DNA of 64,000 nt from Flammula alnicola (GCA_015499995.1 JADNRV010000076.1:1-64000); one strand, 5' to 3'. Counted from the first letter of the stretch, positions 22,558-33,480 are shown. The notes: generated by a model not told the origin, from the letters alone. Made by a program: numbers and translations.

Positions 22558-25107
22558 TCAAACCTTCTCCTGCTCACTCGCTGTAATAACCTCTCCTTGT
22601 GTTGCTTCCGTTCTTTCCGAGTTCGGGTTTGCAGATTGTGGCGTCTGCTGGTTCTCCGCTTCAACGACCTCTTTATCTCCGTTTTTCACCTCATTCCCGG
22701 GAATGTGATGCATCTGCGGTTTGCGGGCATATTTGCTGCTCATTCTTATGCTCCGACCGTATTTCCACAATAGAAATGGACTAGACCATAGGACTCGATC
22801 AGTAAGATTCGACACACAAACAGAGTAGAACTTACGCAGGACAACCCAAGCCAATGGCTAAACATGCGAGGATAGTATTACCCCTTCCGTAGCCGAGCTT
22901 GCCGTACATAGCAGGGGCGAACAGCGGGAATCCAAATCCAGTGAGAGACCGCAAACATGAGACTGCCGCAAGAGCTAGTGAGAGGCAAAATTAATAACAC
23001 AATATATGTGTTTCCATCAGGGACAGAAACATACCTGATGCAGCATGCAAGGTAAAAGCATCCACAACATATGTCTGCATAGACTGGAAGACGAGGATCA
23101 AGCCGGCCCCGACACATGCAATTCCCTGAAATAAAACCCTTACATGTTTATCAGAAGTTTCTAGATGAAATACTCACGATATCCGTAGCGATCCAATGTA
23201 GCTTGGCCTCTGCCGACCAACCCGAAAGGAGCAATCCAAATGGAAACAAAATCGTCCCAGGAACCATAGACGCTTCAGATCGAAAAAATTGAGCTCAGAC
23301 TCCATAAAGTTTGACGTCCCGGGCAACGGAGAATGGGCGAACACTTACGCAGGCGAAACTCTGGTTCCCCAACACCTCCGTTTTTATTTTTGAAGTGTAT
23401 ATATATCTTATCTATGAAGCGTGCGTTGATCTGAGACGCGAGCGACAGGCCGAGGCCTAGCGCGATGTAGTGCAGTCCTCCAATTCCAGGCTGTTCTTTG
23501 TATACATTTGAAAATATGCCGGGCATAGTCGTCAGGAACACTGTTTATTCCATTAGTTTAACAACTTATTCAGAGCTTGAACCGGAAACATACGGTAGAA
23601 GTTACCGTATACAAATGCCATGTAGATACCCAGAATTTGCACGATGGCCTCTTGACAGAAAAGCAAGAACGGACGCGTCAACGCTTTGCGAAATATATGT
23701 TGCCATCTATCGTTGGAAAGCAATTGAATTAGTAGCAATTTTCCAAGAAAATAGATAGAGGAAACTCGCGATCTGTCACCACTCGATTCATACACCGTTA
23801 TTACACGTTTATACGGTCCTGTCTCGAGGTCGAGTGTCCTGCGTATCCCTTGCGCTTTTTTGTCTAACAGATACGGTGCAAACGCTAGGGAATTATACCG
23901 TCAGCCAAATTAATTTCGCCTCAAAGCGTGAAAGAGCGCACACACTTTCGCGCAGGAAGAATAAACCTGAAATCTGGATCATGACGTCCGCGATACTGGT
24001 AGACCAAAATACCCATCTCCATGTCGATCGTTCCGCGATCCTATGAAGAAAACTAGTGTCAGAATTTACAAGTAACGTCTCCATTCATACTAACCAGGCT
24101 CCACAAATGGGCGCGATCACAGGTCCCAGCAACGGAGCTAGCGAGTATATCGCAATGGCCTTGCCTCTTTCCTCTGCATGCCAAACATCGCCGAGAACGC
24201 CTCCACCGACCTAACACAGCGATCAGGGGTGGCATGTGGTGGTAGGAAGGACAATTTGACGTACAGAAAGCGGCGCACTTCCACCTATACCAGACAAGAA
24301 CCGAAATGCGATGAGCTGCTTTCTATTCTGCGCGAAGCCACATCCAAAGTTCCATGCTGCGTGATCGATTTATTGTGCGAGGGATGAACAAAGAAAAGTG
24401 GGAGGCACGAGTCAACCTACCGAGGTAGAACAAGTTGGCGCATTGAAGTACACGAGAACGACCGTATATCTCGCTAAGGGGGCCGAGAAACTGTGCACAG
24501 TGAGTGCCGACGACAACGTTGTTTGTGGGTAAGACTTACAAGTGGACCGACGGCTAAATTAAAATCAAAATGAGACGGTGCGATTCAAGATTTTGGAGGT
24601 ACTTGCCGTATCCTAATACGAACACGCTTGTGGTCATGGCGATCAGCACGGTGCTCGATATTCCAAATTGTCGTGCTATCTGTTCGGTGGCTGGTGCCAC
24701 CATGGACGACGAGACGGGCGATATAAATGTAAACGACGAGACAACGATGGTGGCAGCCCATTTCTTTTTATATGACCAGCTATTTCAAACATTATAGGTC
24801 AATTACCCGAGCTCTCGAAGGTCGAAGAGACGTACTTTTTTGGATTCATAGGGTCCGTCGGCCCATCCCAGTCGACCCACAACACGTCGCTGTCCTCTCC
24901 GCCCGCCTCCATTTCCTCGCCGCGTGTGGTGCTTTCGTTTACACGGTCCGACGTGACAGCGTAAAGCCTTTCCTTTGAGCTCAGGTCGTCGGCGTCTTCA
25001 GAGAGCCTTTCCCCCGGGAGCGTCAGTGCGGATTCTGTCTGTGTCGAAGATCTATTGGGGTTGGGCGTGGGCGTGGTCAAGTGCGGCGGTGTAGCCAGGC
25101 TTGACAT
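22558..25107 (-). CDS. MFS transporter, DHA1 drug:H+ antiporter type
   Basis: A 12-helix plasma-membrane proton antiporter of the fungal multidrug/polyamine class. The ATG at 25107 opens a hydrophilic N-terminal tail ending in the family signature WDGPTDPMNPK (about 24850). Successive exons encode helix 1 (SSFTFISPVSSS), the GYAVGPLFLGPLSEIYGR block (MFS loop 2-3 motif, about 24490), APLLGPVIAPICGAW (antiporter motif C region, about 24110) and STWRWVFW, then the central loop and helices 7-12, with a charged C-terminal tail ending at 22558. Most introns are about 50-70 nt. The reading is continuous through every exon I followed, so the gene looks functional. The first frame upstream of 25107 lacks an ATG. 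Substrate cannot be read from sequence. Confidence 0.88.
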
Positions 25108-25109
25108 CG

Positions 25110-25780
25110 TCTTGTATATCGTCGAAGTGGGTGTCCCTGATCTGTGAGGGCTCGTCGACGTCGTCAAAGCAAGACTTGGTGCATGTGAGCTGGAAGGTAG
25201 ATTCGGAGGTAATATACTTCGCGAGCGGCAGACCAGCCGATGCTGACAGGTCGAAGATGACACTCTCAAAGACTATTTATCCGTCGCCGCCCTGCTTCGT
25301 AGAGTTGCCGTGGGGTGTTGCATTGGTGGAGTTAGTAGAGTTAGTAGTCGGTTGTCACAGCACATTGGTGTCAACAACGTTGGAGCGGATCCTTTTCCGT
25401 GAGCTGAGAAAATACGTTGGAGTTTGCCGGTCGGTCTTTTATCGGCTTTCTAACAGTCTGCATGTAAACATGGTGTGTATGCAACACCTTACAAGGCCTA
25501 TTAAAACATGTTCTATCGTCTGTTAGAGGCTAGTTGGAAACCAATAAGATACCAAATTTTGGTAGTGGGTCTGAGATGTTCAAGTTGCAGATGTGTAGGG
25601 CACCGGATAATGCCCATTTGATAAGATAAGCAAAATAGGCGCCCATTTATGTGAGACAACAAATTTGTTTTCATTTCTTATCCAGTAAGTACCGGGCGAT
25701 TTCATGGGTATTCTGAAAACACACGGTGCTATGTATAGTTCAATCTCAAGTGGTATAACTCTTTAGCTTTAATGCTCTAC
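25110..25780. other. Intergenic stretch
   Basis: The promoter side of the MFS gene; no gene or repeat recognised. Confidence 0.4.
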
Positions 25781-25786
25781 GACCGA

Positions 25787-25951
25787 TGGAGGGGTGGTGG
25801 AACCGCCTCGGACTGGAGTCGAGCTGGCTCGGGCTGGGCTGGGTAGCGTAGTGGCAAAGTGTGGTGTGGATGTGTGTGGGTAGCTACGACATGCGGAATG
25901 TGGTGCTACGGGGTTCAGACTCCGCCGGCGCGGGCTGCCAGCACAGCCACA
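25787..25951 (-). repeat. LTR (3' copy in element orientation)
   Basis: Identical to 27955-28119. On the plus strand it carries a TAGCGTAGTGG A-box match (25844-25854) and GGTTCAGACTCC (25912-25923), a B-box with one extra base. Confidence 0.85.
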
Positions 25952-26125
25952 TCTGGCCCCATCCAAGATGTGTTCGCCCTCGAACACAATGAAAAAAACC
26001 TGTCTAAACAGAAAAAAATTGATGTATGCACAGGTATATACGAAGGTACTGGATTATAAGTCAAAGTAATGCAGAATAAAATAATATAGAGGGGAAAAAA
26101 AAACTGAGAAAAAGAGTGAGAACAC

Positions 26126-27676
26126 TCATCGTAAAGAAGGTCGAGAACTTTTCTGAGAGATGCGACGGAGTGCATTGACTTGATGACCAGGTGAAGCTGT
26201 GGTGGCAGGTGGAAGTGCCATCTGTGGGGGATGTTTGCGATGAGGTTTGATCTGAGGCCCATGAACATGTCGCTGTTTGTGAGGAGGGTCCTTGTGGTGT
26301 GGCCTGATCTGAGGGCGTACCCATTGTATATTAGGGGCCGCAGGTGGAGGTTTAGGCTGCCGAATGAAAGGTGGTCGCAGAGTTGGTTTGTTCCCGGGAT
26401 GCTTGTTGTGTGAAGATCGTGTCGAAAATTGTTGCTTGGGATGAGCTAGATAGTGTGGTGGTTGTCGGAGTTGCTGGTTTGCTTCAGAAACGCTGAGAAT
26501 AGCCATGAGTGTTGTTAGTGTTTAAAGGTCCAGTCTTGGGACTGGAAAAAGACCGCAACCAGACCGGACTGGACCGCAAAAAGACCGGACCAGCAGTCCG
26601 GTCTTTTGATTTTTGAGAATCAAAGACCGCAAAAAGACCGGTCTCGGTGGACCGGTCTTTGCGGTTAAGACCGGTCTGAACCGGCTACTTTTTAGCCCTG
26701 ATTTATCCCTTCAAATCGGCCCCAAGGGCATCCAGATTGGTAAAGTTTTGGCTGAGAAATAAATAAAACAGTCAAAAAGTGTCTAAAAGAGTAGAAAATG
26801 CGGAATATTAGTGTAGAACAGTCAATTCTCAACGAAATTTAACGTTCCAGGGCTCAATTTCAAGGTATATATCATGTCTACAAATATTACTGATACATAT
26901 ATATCAAATTACTGGTGGTTTGCATCGAAAAACCGGTCTCAGACCGGTTAAGACTGGTTAAGACCGGAATCTGGTTCAGACCGGTCCAAGACTGCAAAAG
27001 ACCGACGTAGACCGGTCTGAATCGGTCCAGTCCGGTTTTTTGACATCTTGGGATGTATATGGACCGGTCTCAGTCTCGGTCTATGTCCCTGGGGGCCAAA
27101 AGACCGGACTGGACCGGACTTCAAAACACTAAGTGTTGTAGCATCGGCCATGCGACTCTCAAAGAGTTGATTGTCGTGGGCTATCGCCAATTCCCACTCG
27201 TCGTCAGGAAGGTCATCGTATGTTGTCGGGACTTCTTGTAGTTGCCTCAGAATGCTAGCTAACCAATGCCAGTCTTGATAGTGTTGGGGAAGGTCATTAT
27301 ATCTGGGAATTGGTGCGGGCTCTGGCTCGTACTGGAATTCTGGGGGTTGAGTCTTGTCATCCATATGCAAAGGCTCAGCGTGATCAGAGCAGGTAGGTTC
27401 ACTGTGTTCGCCGTCGAAAAGAGGTTCAGGGAAGTGGTTGGGTCCGTTTTCAAAACCATAAATGCTCGGGTCATAGTAGATGGGTTCTTCGCAGCCGTTA
27501 TCAAAGTCAAAACCAGTGGGATGCTGGTTGCTGTCGCTGCCATAGATGTCTGGATCATAGTAGATGGGTTCCGGTTCGTAATCGACAGGTTCAGGAGCAT
27601 AGTAGACCGGCTCCTCTGAGTATTCACATTCATCATAGTAGTATGACATGGTGCTCAGTCGGCGATGCTGTACCAT
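26126..27676 (-). pseudogene. Retroelement ORF split by MITE insertion
   Basis: Two frames, 27676 down to the insertion and 26506-26126, are parts of one ORF. Removing the 616 bp MITE and one 8-bp duplication joins them in phase, giving about 308 codons. The N-terminal half is acidic with repeated Tyr-Tyr-x-Pro and Glu-Pro units (EEPVYYAPEPVDYEPEPIYY). The middle has a Trp/Leu-rich helix (WHWLASILRQL). The C-terminal third is basic and rich in Pro, His, Gln and Lys. An acidic front and nucleic-acid-binding-like tail is gag-like in layout, but I see no zinc knuckle and no similarity I can name. Start could be 27676 or the in-frame ATG at 27649. As it stands the product is truncated. Confidence 0.75.
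26516..27131. mobile_element. 616 bp hAT-type MITE
   Basis: Inverted ends TAGTGTTTAAAGGTCC and TAGTGTTTTGAAGTCC are flanked by a perfect 8-bp duplication AGTGTTGT (26508-26515, 27132-27139), the hAT signature. The subterminal regions are dense in GACCGG/CCGGTC palindromic motifs on both sides, and the AT-rich centre (26700-26930) has no ORF. It inserted into the retroelement's ORF after that element was in place or in its source copy. Confidence 0.9.
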
Positions 27677-27789
27677 GTTGGGAGCTTTTGACAGTGGAAA
27701 GGTGGATAGAAAGGGCCGTCGGTCAACGACGTGAAGTACTGGGTGGGATATCGAATCTCGCTTTTGAAAGCAGTGGCTCGCGTTCTACG

Positions 27790-27900
27790 CGGTGTATCTC
27801 GCCTTTTGAGGGCGGTGTCTCGTGCTCTGCACGGTGTCTCGCGTCGGGAAGTCGTTCCGTGGCGGTGTCTCGACGTCTGCTGGCAGTGTCGGTGCTGGTG
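27790..27900 (-). repeat. Leader repeat array in the LTR element
   Basis: Between the primer-binding site and the ORF, the motif GGTGTMTCG recurs about four times at 20-22 bp spacing (plus-strand reading), with a weaker fifth copy (GCAGTGTCGG). It sits where packaging or dimerisation signals lie in retroelement RNAs; that role is inference. Confidence 0.6.
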
Positions 27901-27954
27901 CCGTTTTTCAACAGGCAACGTGGAGTCGTGCGAAACGCACTCTCATCACCAAGA

Positions 27955-28119
27955 TGGAGGGGTGGTGGAACCGCCTCGGACTGGAGTCGAGCTGGCTCGG
28001 GCTGGGCTGGGTAGCGTAGTGGCAAAGTGTGGTGTGGATGTGTGTGGGTAGCTACGACATGCGGAATGTGGTGCTACGGGGTTCAGACTCCGCCGGCGCG
28101 GGCTGCCAGCACAGCCACA
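27955..28119 (-). repeat. LTR (5' copy in element orientation)
   Basis: Identical to the copy at 25787-25951. It borders the tRNA-complementary primer-binding site at 27931-27951. Confidence 0.85.
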
Positions 28120-28124
28120 CCGAC

Positions 28125-29435
28125 AGACCCGAATAACGCCTCATGTACTAAGAAGATAAAATGTCTTTTAAAGAGTGATGTGCAGTTACGTGTTTACATT
28201 ATGCTCCATTGGAACCTATTTGGGGCAGTGGACCCCCAGCGGGCGCCTTTCACTCGGCTAGTCTAAGCCACGGCTCAGTTTCCGCTTACAGGCCGAGCGT
28301 GACAAATCACTAAGTTACTGAGCGAGAAAGAAATGGCGAATGTGTGAAACAAGTTCTTTCGTGCGGGAAGGATGGACCCGAGAAAAAAAAACGACGGATG
28401 GCTTTTTTTTCAACATCGGGGGGTCGAACAGGTATTCTCTGGCTCATTTGAGTGATACTTATCTCTCCCTTCGGGTCAGATTTGCATTCTAGACGATACA
28501 TAACCTGTAGTTTTTCCTAGTGCCGAGGCGATTATAGAGGTATAATACAGGTACCTTTCGATAACACTTACAAGTATCCTCAATACATATGTGCCAATAT
28601 TTCTGATGCATTTTATGTCAGTCCCAAGTACTCAACGTCGCGGCCTTTCGCGGGACGTCTGCCGATGAATCCTGCACATCATCAGCCGGTCTCCACTCAG
28701 GCTGCAAATCATTCAATTAATATTCGCACAGTCCCACCTCGCATTTACTCAATGCATCTCTATTGCGCACACTGTCCACAGTGCGGTCACTCACCCGCCA
28801 TTTTCCGTAGACCCATGTCTGAAGACCCATCTCTGATACAAATCATGTATACGGATCTAAAGTAGACACGTAAACAGTCGAGCGATGTTGACGCGTGTGC
28901 TTAGAGCCCAACAACGTGTCTGGTCAGTTGATTTATCCTGCACGACCAGTTTTGTAAATCACCCTCGTTTATGCTGTTATCTGGCAGCCGAAAATATGCG
29001 CCACGGCAAATGCAACGGCACGCGGCCGTCCACCTCCGATAGTTAGATACGACGAAATCCGCTGTAACTAACTATCATTATGAAAACGAAATGGAGAGTT
29101 TTTTGCACGCGCCATTTCGTTGATACCAGATAGCGATTAGAGCCACCCCTTACAATGGGCGCGGACTGGATAATTGTGCTATAAGCGGGTGTATCCGGAC
29201 CGCCAGATGAATTTAGGGGGTTCGGATCATCCGCCTTATAATACCCCTCCCCCTTCTGGTTCTCTTTCTCTCTTTTCCCTCTTGGCTATCGATATCCAAC
29301 TGATCTTCGATATCGTTTACTTTCTATTGCGACACTCGACAATCCCCAGCACGAATCAAGCAGGAAAGCTTCCCTGAAACGACGTACTTAGGAACTGAAC
29401 ATCAGCAGCACACGAAGACGAACGATAAGACGAGC
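28125..29435. other. Intergenic stretch upstream of URC1
   Basis: No gene is supported. The TTATAATACC at about 29237 is a possible TATA region, about 200 bp before the URC1 ATG. Confidence 0.4.
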
Positions 29436-29438
29436 AAG

Positions 29439-31679
29439 ATGCCAGTGTCGGACGCGATATTGACGCAGATTCTGGGGCAGCTGGAGGCGATGCAGGTCGC
29501 GCAGCAGACGATGCAAGCAAAGGTACGTTTCTCGTCTTTCATTCGTTATTCTTGGGGTATGGTTCGACTTTGTAGATGGTCCGATACTCAATTTCTCCTG
29601 TACCAAATCCTCGAATAACCTTTCTTCTGTTCTTTGGCTGGATACTGACTGTTATAAAAAAAAACCTCCCTAGCTGGACAGTTTAAATATTCAGAACATT
29701 CCTACTTCGCTTCTTGAGCCGACGCCTGTACAAGGAATTCCTGCCCTGGCGACGCCGAGTGCACCGTCTACACCGACTAAATCCACCACCCCTAGCGGCA
29801 TCGCGCTGCCTCCCGCATCTGGCGATATTGCGGTCTCACCCCCTAGCACGCCTCTGCGAACAACACTGGCGAGTGCCCCACCGGCAGTAGAAAGGATGAC
29901 AGGCAGCTTGACGGACAAGGAGAGGGAGAAACTCCTGTATCCCGGTCGCGTTAACCTGACAAGTAAGTTCTATCTACCCCTTTCTTTATCTTAAAATCCT
30001 TCATATATACCCTCCACTCGCAGCATACCCCGATCAACACGGCATCGCGCCGCACCCGCTCCACTGGGGCGCCGCCGCTGCCAGCGAACGCGGCCCGTCA
30101 TCTGCTCCCGCCTCCCCTCCTCTATCAAGCAGCGCAACGCCATCGGCGCCCACTCGGGCTCCTACTCCATCTACCGCGCGCTGTCCATCGCCATGGGCAC
30201 CCTGAGCCCAACGCACAAGCCCGATTACAGCAACACCCAGCCGCCCGTCGACATCCCGCCCAACCCCACCTGGTCCGATCCGTCCAAGATCGTCTCGTTC
30301 GACCCCTGGGGCCACCTCGTCCCGTCGGTTTTCAGGAAAGAGATCGAGGAGCTGGGGTTGGACGTGCGGCCGAGCATTGCGGTTACCAAGGCGCATTTGA
30401 AGATGAGCGAGCTGGATGATGCGGCGCGGAGGGGCGAGTTGACGGTGGATGGGAGTATCGTGACGCGCAGCCAGCCGTTGAAGAACGTAGATGGCTCGTT
30501 GAGCGATGCAGAGCCTGGGGTGGAGGTGTATGTTAGTAAGGCGGCGGTGGAGCCCGTGTGGTATCTTCCTGGTGTTGCTGAGAGGTTTGGCATGTGAGTC
30601 ATTCTGAATTTGTTCGTTCTTACCTCTGCATACTCATGAACTCAATCATATAGATCCGAGAGTCTCCTTCGAAGGGCGCTGTTTGAGGACACAGGAGGAA
30701 TGTACCCCGAGCTCATCACCCGCCCCGATGTCAAGGTCTTCTTGCCTCCTATTGGTGGTTTGACCGTATACATCTGTACGTACTTCCTTTCTTGTTCGTA
30801 TTTCTTCTAAAGATATGGCCTCTATAGTTGGTAACCCGGCGTTTATGTCTGACGAAAGCAAAGAACTTACCCTTCGTGTCCACGACGAGTGTACGCTCTT
30901 AATTCTCTTTCTATCGTTCAATTTTCTCTTCTCACACACGGCCAATAGGCAATGGATCCGATGTATTCGGCTCGGATATATGTACATGCAAGCCGTACCT
31001 CACTTACGCTATCGAGGAATGTATCAAGGGAGCGCAGAAAGGCAAGTACATGTGCGAGTTGCACTGTTCCACCGTATTTTTGCTAATGAGTTATATTCTC
31101 TTCTCAGGCGGTGTTGGTGTCGTCGTCTACTTCCGCAAAGAAGGACGTGCCCTAGGCGAGGTTACCAAGTACGTATATCTTCCCGTCGTCTCCCACCTTT
31201 CGTTGACCATCTTCTAACCCTCCAATGTCCACCTCCACTTTAGGTACCTCGTCTACAACCTCCGCAAGCGCGCCGGCGACTCCGCCGACAAGTACTTCAA
31301 GTCCACGGAGATGATCGCCGGTGTCAAAGACATGCGTTTCCAGGCCCTAATGCCCGACATCCTGCACTGGCTCGGGATCAAAAAGGTCGATAAGATGGTC
31401 TCGATGAGCGATATGAAGTACGACGCGATCGTGAAGAGCGGGATACCGATTTGGAAGCGATATGATATTCCTGGTGCGTCTTTCTTTCTTTGGAGGTCGC
31501 ATTGTTTCCTGTGATCTGATATTTATATCCACCTGGCGTTAGACCACCTGATCCCACCGGACTCGCGGGTAGAGATCGACGCGAAGATTGCAGCCGGGTA
31601 CTTTTCGAGCGGGAAACAGGTCACGGAGGCGGACCTTGTCAAGACAGTTGGTAGGACTTGGGAGGAGACGGAGCATTGA
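29439..31679 (+). CDS. URC1: GTP cyclohydrolase II-like uracil-catabolism protein (URC1/URG1)
   Basis: This family belongs to the URC pyrimidine-degradation pathway and is related to GTP cyclohydrolase II. Nine exons: 29439-29522, 29674-29962, 30024-30593, 30654-30775, 30828-30890, 30949-31041, 31108-31168, 31244-31473 and 31543-31679. The zinc-site motif HDECNGSDVFGSDICTC has all three expected cysteines; VVVYFRKEGRALGEVTK matches the R-x-EGR segment. The C-terminus is complete. The variable N-terminus (Ser/Thr/Pro linker) precedes the conserved start at SGRVNLTTYPDQHG-like sequence (GRVNLT). Intron 6 uses a GC donor (GCAAGT at 31042). A one-base loss near 30091-30100 (CGGCCCGTCATC, where CCCC would keep frame) breaks exon 3 in an otherwise perfect gene; all other exon phases agree. 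I read it as a functional gene with a likely consensus error. Confidence 0.88.
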
Positions 31680-31846
31680 TTGATGTACGAGTTTCGAGGT
31701 TCGACGCTCGCTAGATTTCTTGCCTCTCTCCTCGATGTATAATCACCTGACTCTTGGTCTACTCTGGACGTTCCTTCTTACCTTCTAACTCCCTTCTAAT
31801 CATCTACTATTGAGAGCTGCCTCGAGGGTGCTGAACGAGTAAGTAC

Positions 31847-33075
31847 TCACTGATGTAGTTGTTCAACTTCGCATATCTGGTTTTGAGTGGCGACCGCTCC
31901 CCAAAGCCGCCCTGCGAGTTCAGCTTCTAATTGTCGCTTTCCTTCCGAGCCTGACCACCAACTACCGGTCGTAAGATTGAAGTTTCCTGCATGAAGATCG
32001 ATATCGGGGTCAAAACGCCTCTGGGGTTCATTGCTTTCTCCGGCACCCTTGACATGTCGAAGGACGCACTGGCGAAAATGGTCGCGCAAGAGATCTGCAG
32101 AAGGGAGATAACGTTGCTGTTCATTGGGGTTTCGATAGAATATTTTCCAATGTGGTGAACGATTGGGGTAGCGACCCACAAAGTCATAAATACGGTAGTT
32201 GTCCTGCAGAAGAATCGTCATGGTGGATATCCCAAATTACAAGACAAGCTCTTACTTCAGGGTTCACCCCGATGGAGTAGTCGTCGAACATACGATGTTC
32301 CGTCGAGGAGCATAAGAAGCCTTGTTGGATGGAGTTGAGCTCGAATCCAGGTCGAATCTGATCGTCCTCGATGAAGCGTTTGTAGTTCAATTCATTCCAC
32401 TCAAGACAGGTAAGTTGAAATCGGCCTTAATACAACTAAAAAAACTCACAATGTCCGTCTCGCTAAGTGGGAAAATATGGGCAGCTTCAAATCCTGTATA
32501 ATCTTCACCCGCAACCAAGTCACCCGTAATGCAGCAGCGAGAGTCGCGGGCTCTGACTCGCGTCACGAAATTTGTTTCCTAACCTTTATCAGCGATTTCA
32601 GAGTAAACCGTTACCGGAAAACGAACTTGCGGAGTACATGTATAGTTGACGGAGTACGCTCGCGTGCGGGGGACATCTGTGGTGAGGTACACAGGAATCT
32701 GTGCAGGTTCTTTAAAATTCATATCAGCCAGCGACACTGAAAAAGAATGATAGAGAACCTCACCAGGGGACGGAGTGCGTATGACGTACCGGCCTGGTTG
32801 AAGCTCATTCCCACTGATGGAATCAAGTGCTGCGCCACCAACGGCGCGATTGTTGTCGAATTGGCATGGGTACAGAGCCCATTCGACGGGAATGTAGCAG
32901 ACTTGGTTGATCCAACCGATGAACGTGGAGATCGCAACGCCTCCATGCTGGAAAAAGCCTGACATGGTATAGTCGATAACGCAGGTAGCAGGAAGCTTCT
33001 GCGGAACTCACCAGCCACTTCTGCCCCATTCGAGGAGCTGAACACATGTACGTTACGTCTGGGGATTTGTGCCAT
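31847..33075 (-). pseudogene. HNH-nuclease-domain protein with in-frame TAG
   Basis: This is the agaricomycete HNH family: an N-terminal domain (RRNVHVFSSSNGAEVAG, then GGVAISTFIGWINQVC) followed by the HNH motifs RARDSRCCITG, GFEAAHIFP and the downstream CSSTEHRMFDDY, ending in a long helical tail with LRDHFRQCVLRHVKG. ATG at 33075; introns at about 33010-32957, 32760, 32450 and 32221-32270 join in frame. The frame runs through a TAG at 32579-32581 immediately before ETNFVTRVRARD. No plausible intron removes it; the only GT...AG candidate is 27 nt. A TGG to TAG change would explain it. Either a nonsense allele or a base error; the rest looks intact. Confidence 0.65.
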
Positions 33076-33259
33076 AGTGGCAAAGGCAAGGTGGATGTAT
33101 CGCGGCTGTGCAAAAGCGTCTCATTATGACGTCATTAATATTCGAGATTGAAGATACCAATTGTCCGCAGGTCGATATTGTAGAGAAGCAGCTGCACAGT
33201 CTCAATTTAAAAAGGGACTGTGTGTAACAGTGTCTAGTGGCAGCTGGAAAATATAAGTA

Positions 33260-33480
33260 AAATGTTAGGCTGCGGTCGGCGTAGAAAGCCAGTGGAGCAG
33301 TCCAATCTGACCGGACTCGGGATAGCAGAGGCTCGGATACGCGTCGAGCAGGCAGTGCGGTGTCGCGTCGCACGCAATGGCAAGAGGCAAGCAAAGATGG
33401 TTCGTCTACGAATGCGGAAGGTGTCTACAAAGGGACGTGCACAGCCTTGATGTTATCTAATCTATCTATCTAATCTAGCC
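33260..33480. other. Short stretch ending in a TCTAATCTA tract
   Basis: A 62-codon plus frame has no support. TCTAATCTATCTATCTAATC ends the segment at about 33455-33478. Confidence 0.3.

Larger units (their letters stand above)
25787..28119 (-). mobile_element. Non-autonomous LTR retroelement with private ORF
   Basis: Two identical direct repeats of about 165 bp (25787-25951 and 27955-28119) bound the element; read on the minus strand each begins TGTGGCTG and ends CCTCCA. CCGA flanks both sides (25783-25786, 28120-28123). In minus orientation the first LTR is followed after 3 nt by TGGTGATGAGAGTGCGTTTC, complementary to a tRNA-like 3' end with CCA, discriminator A, acceptor strand and CGAAA T-loop. 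This is a good primer-binding site. A GGATGGGG purine stretch precedes the other LTR. There is no protease, reverse transcriptase, RNase H or integrase. The only ORF is the broken one at 26126-27676. LTR identity indicates recent insertion. Confidence 0.85.

Noticed and set aside
25841..25951. Functional tRNA gene suggested by A/B boxes and GGGCTGCCA end
   Set aside because: The acceptor and T-arm strands do not pair, the B-box has an extra base, and the sequence is part of an LTR present twice.
26516..27131. GACCGG-rich region as a CRISPR-like or regulatory array
   Set aside because: Repeats are palindromic, irregularly spaced and bounded by hAT-type ends with an 8-bp duplication; a MITE explains it.
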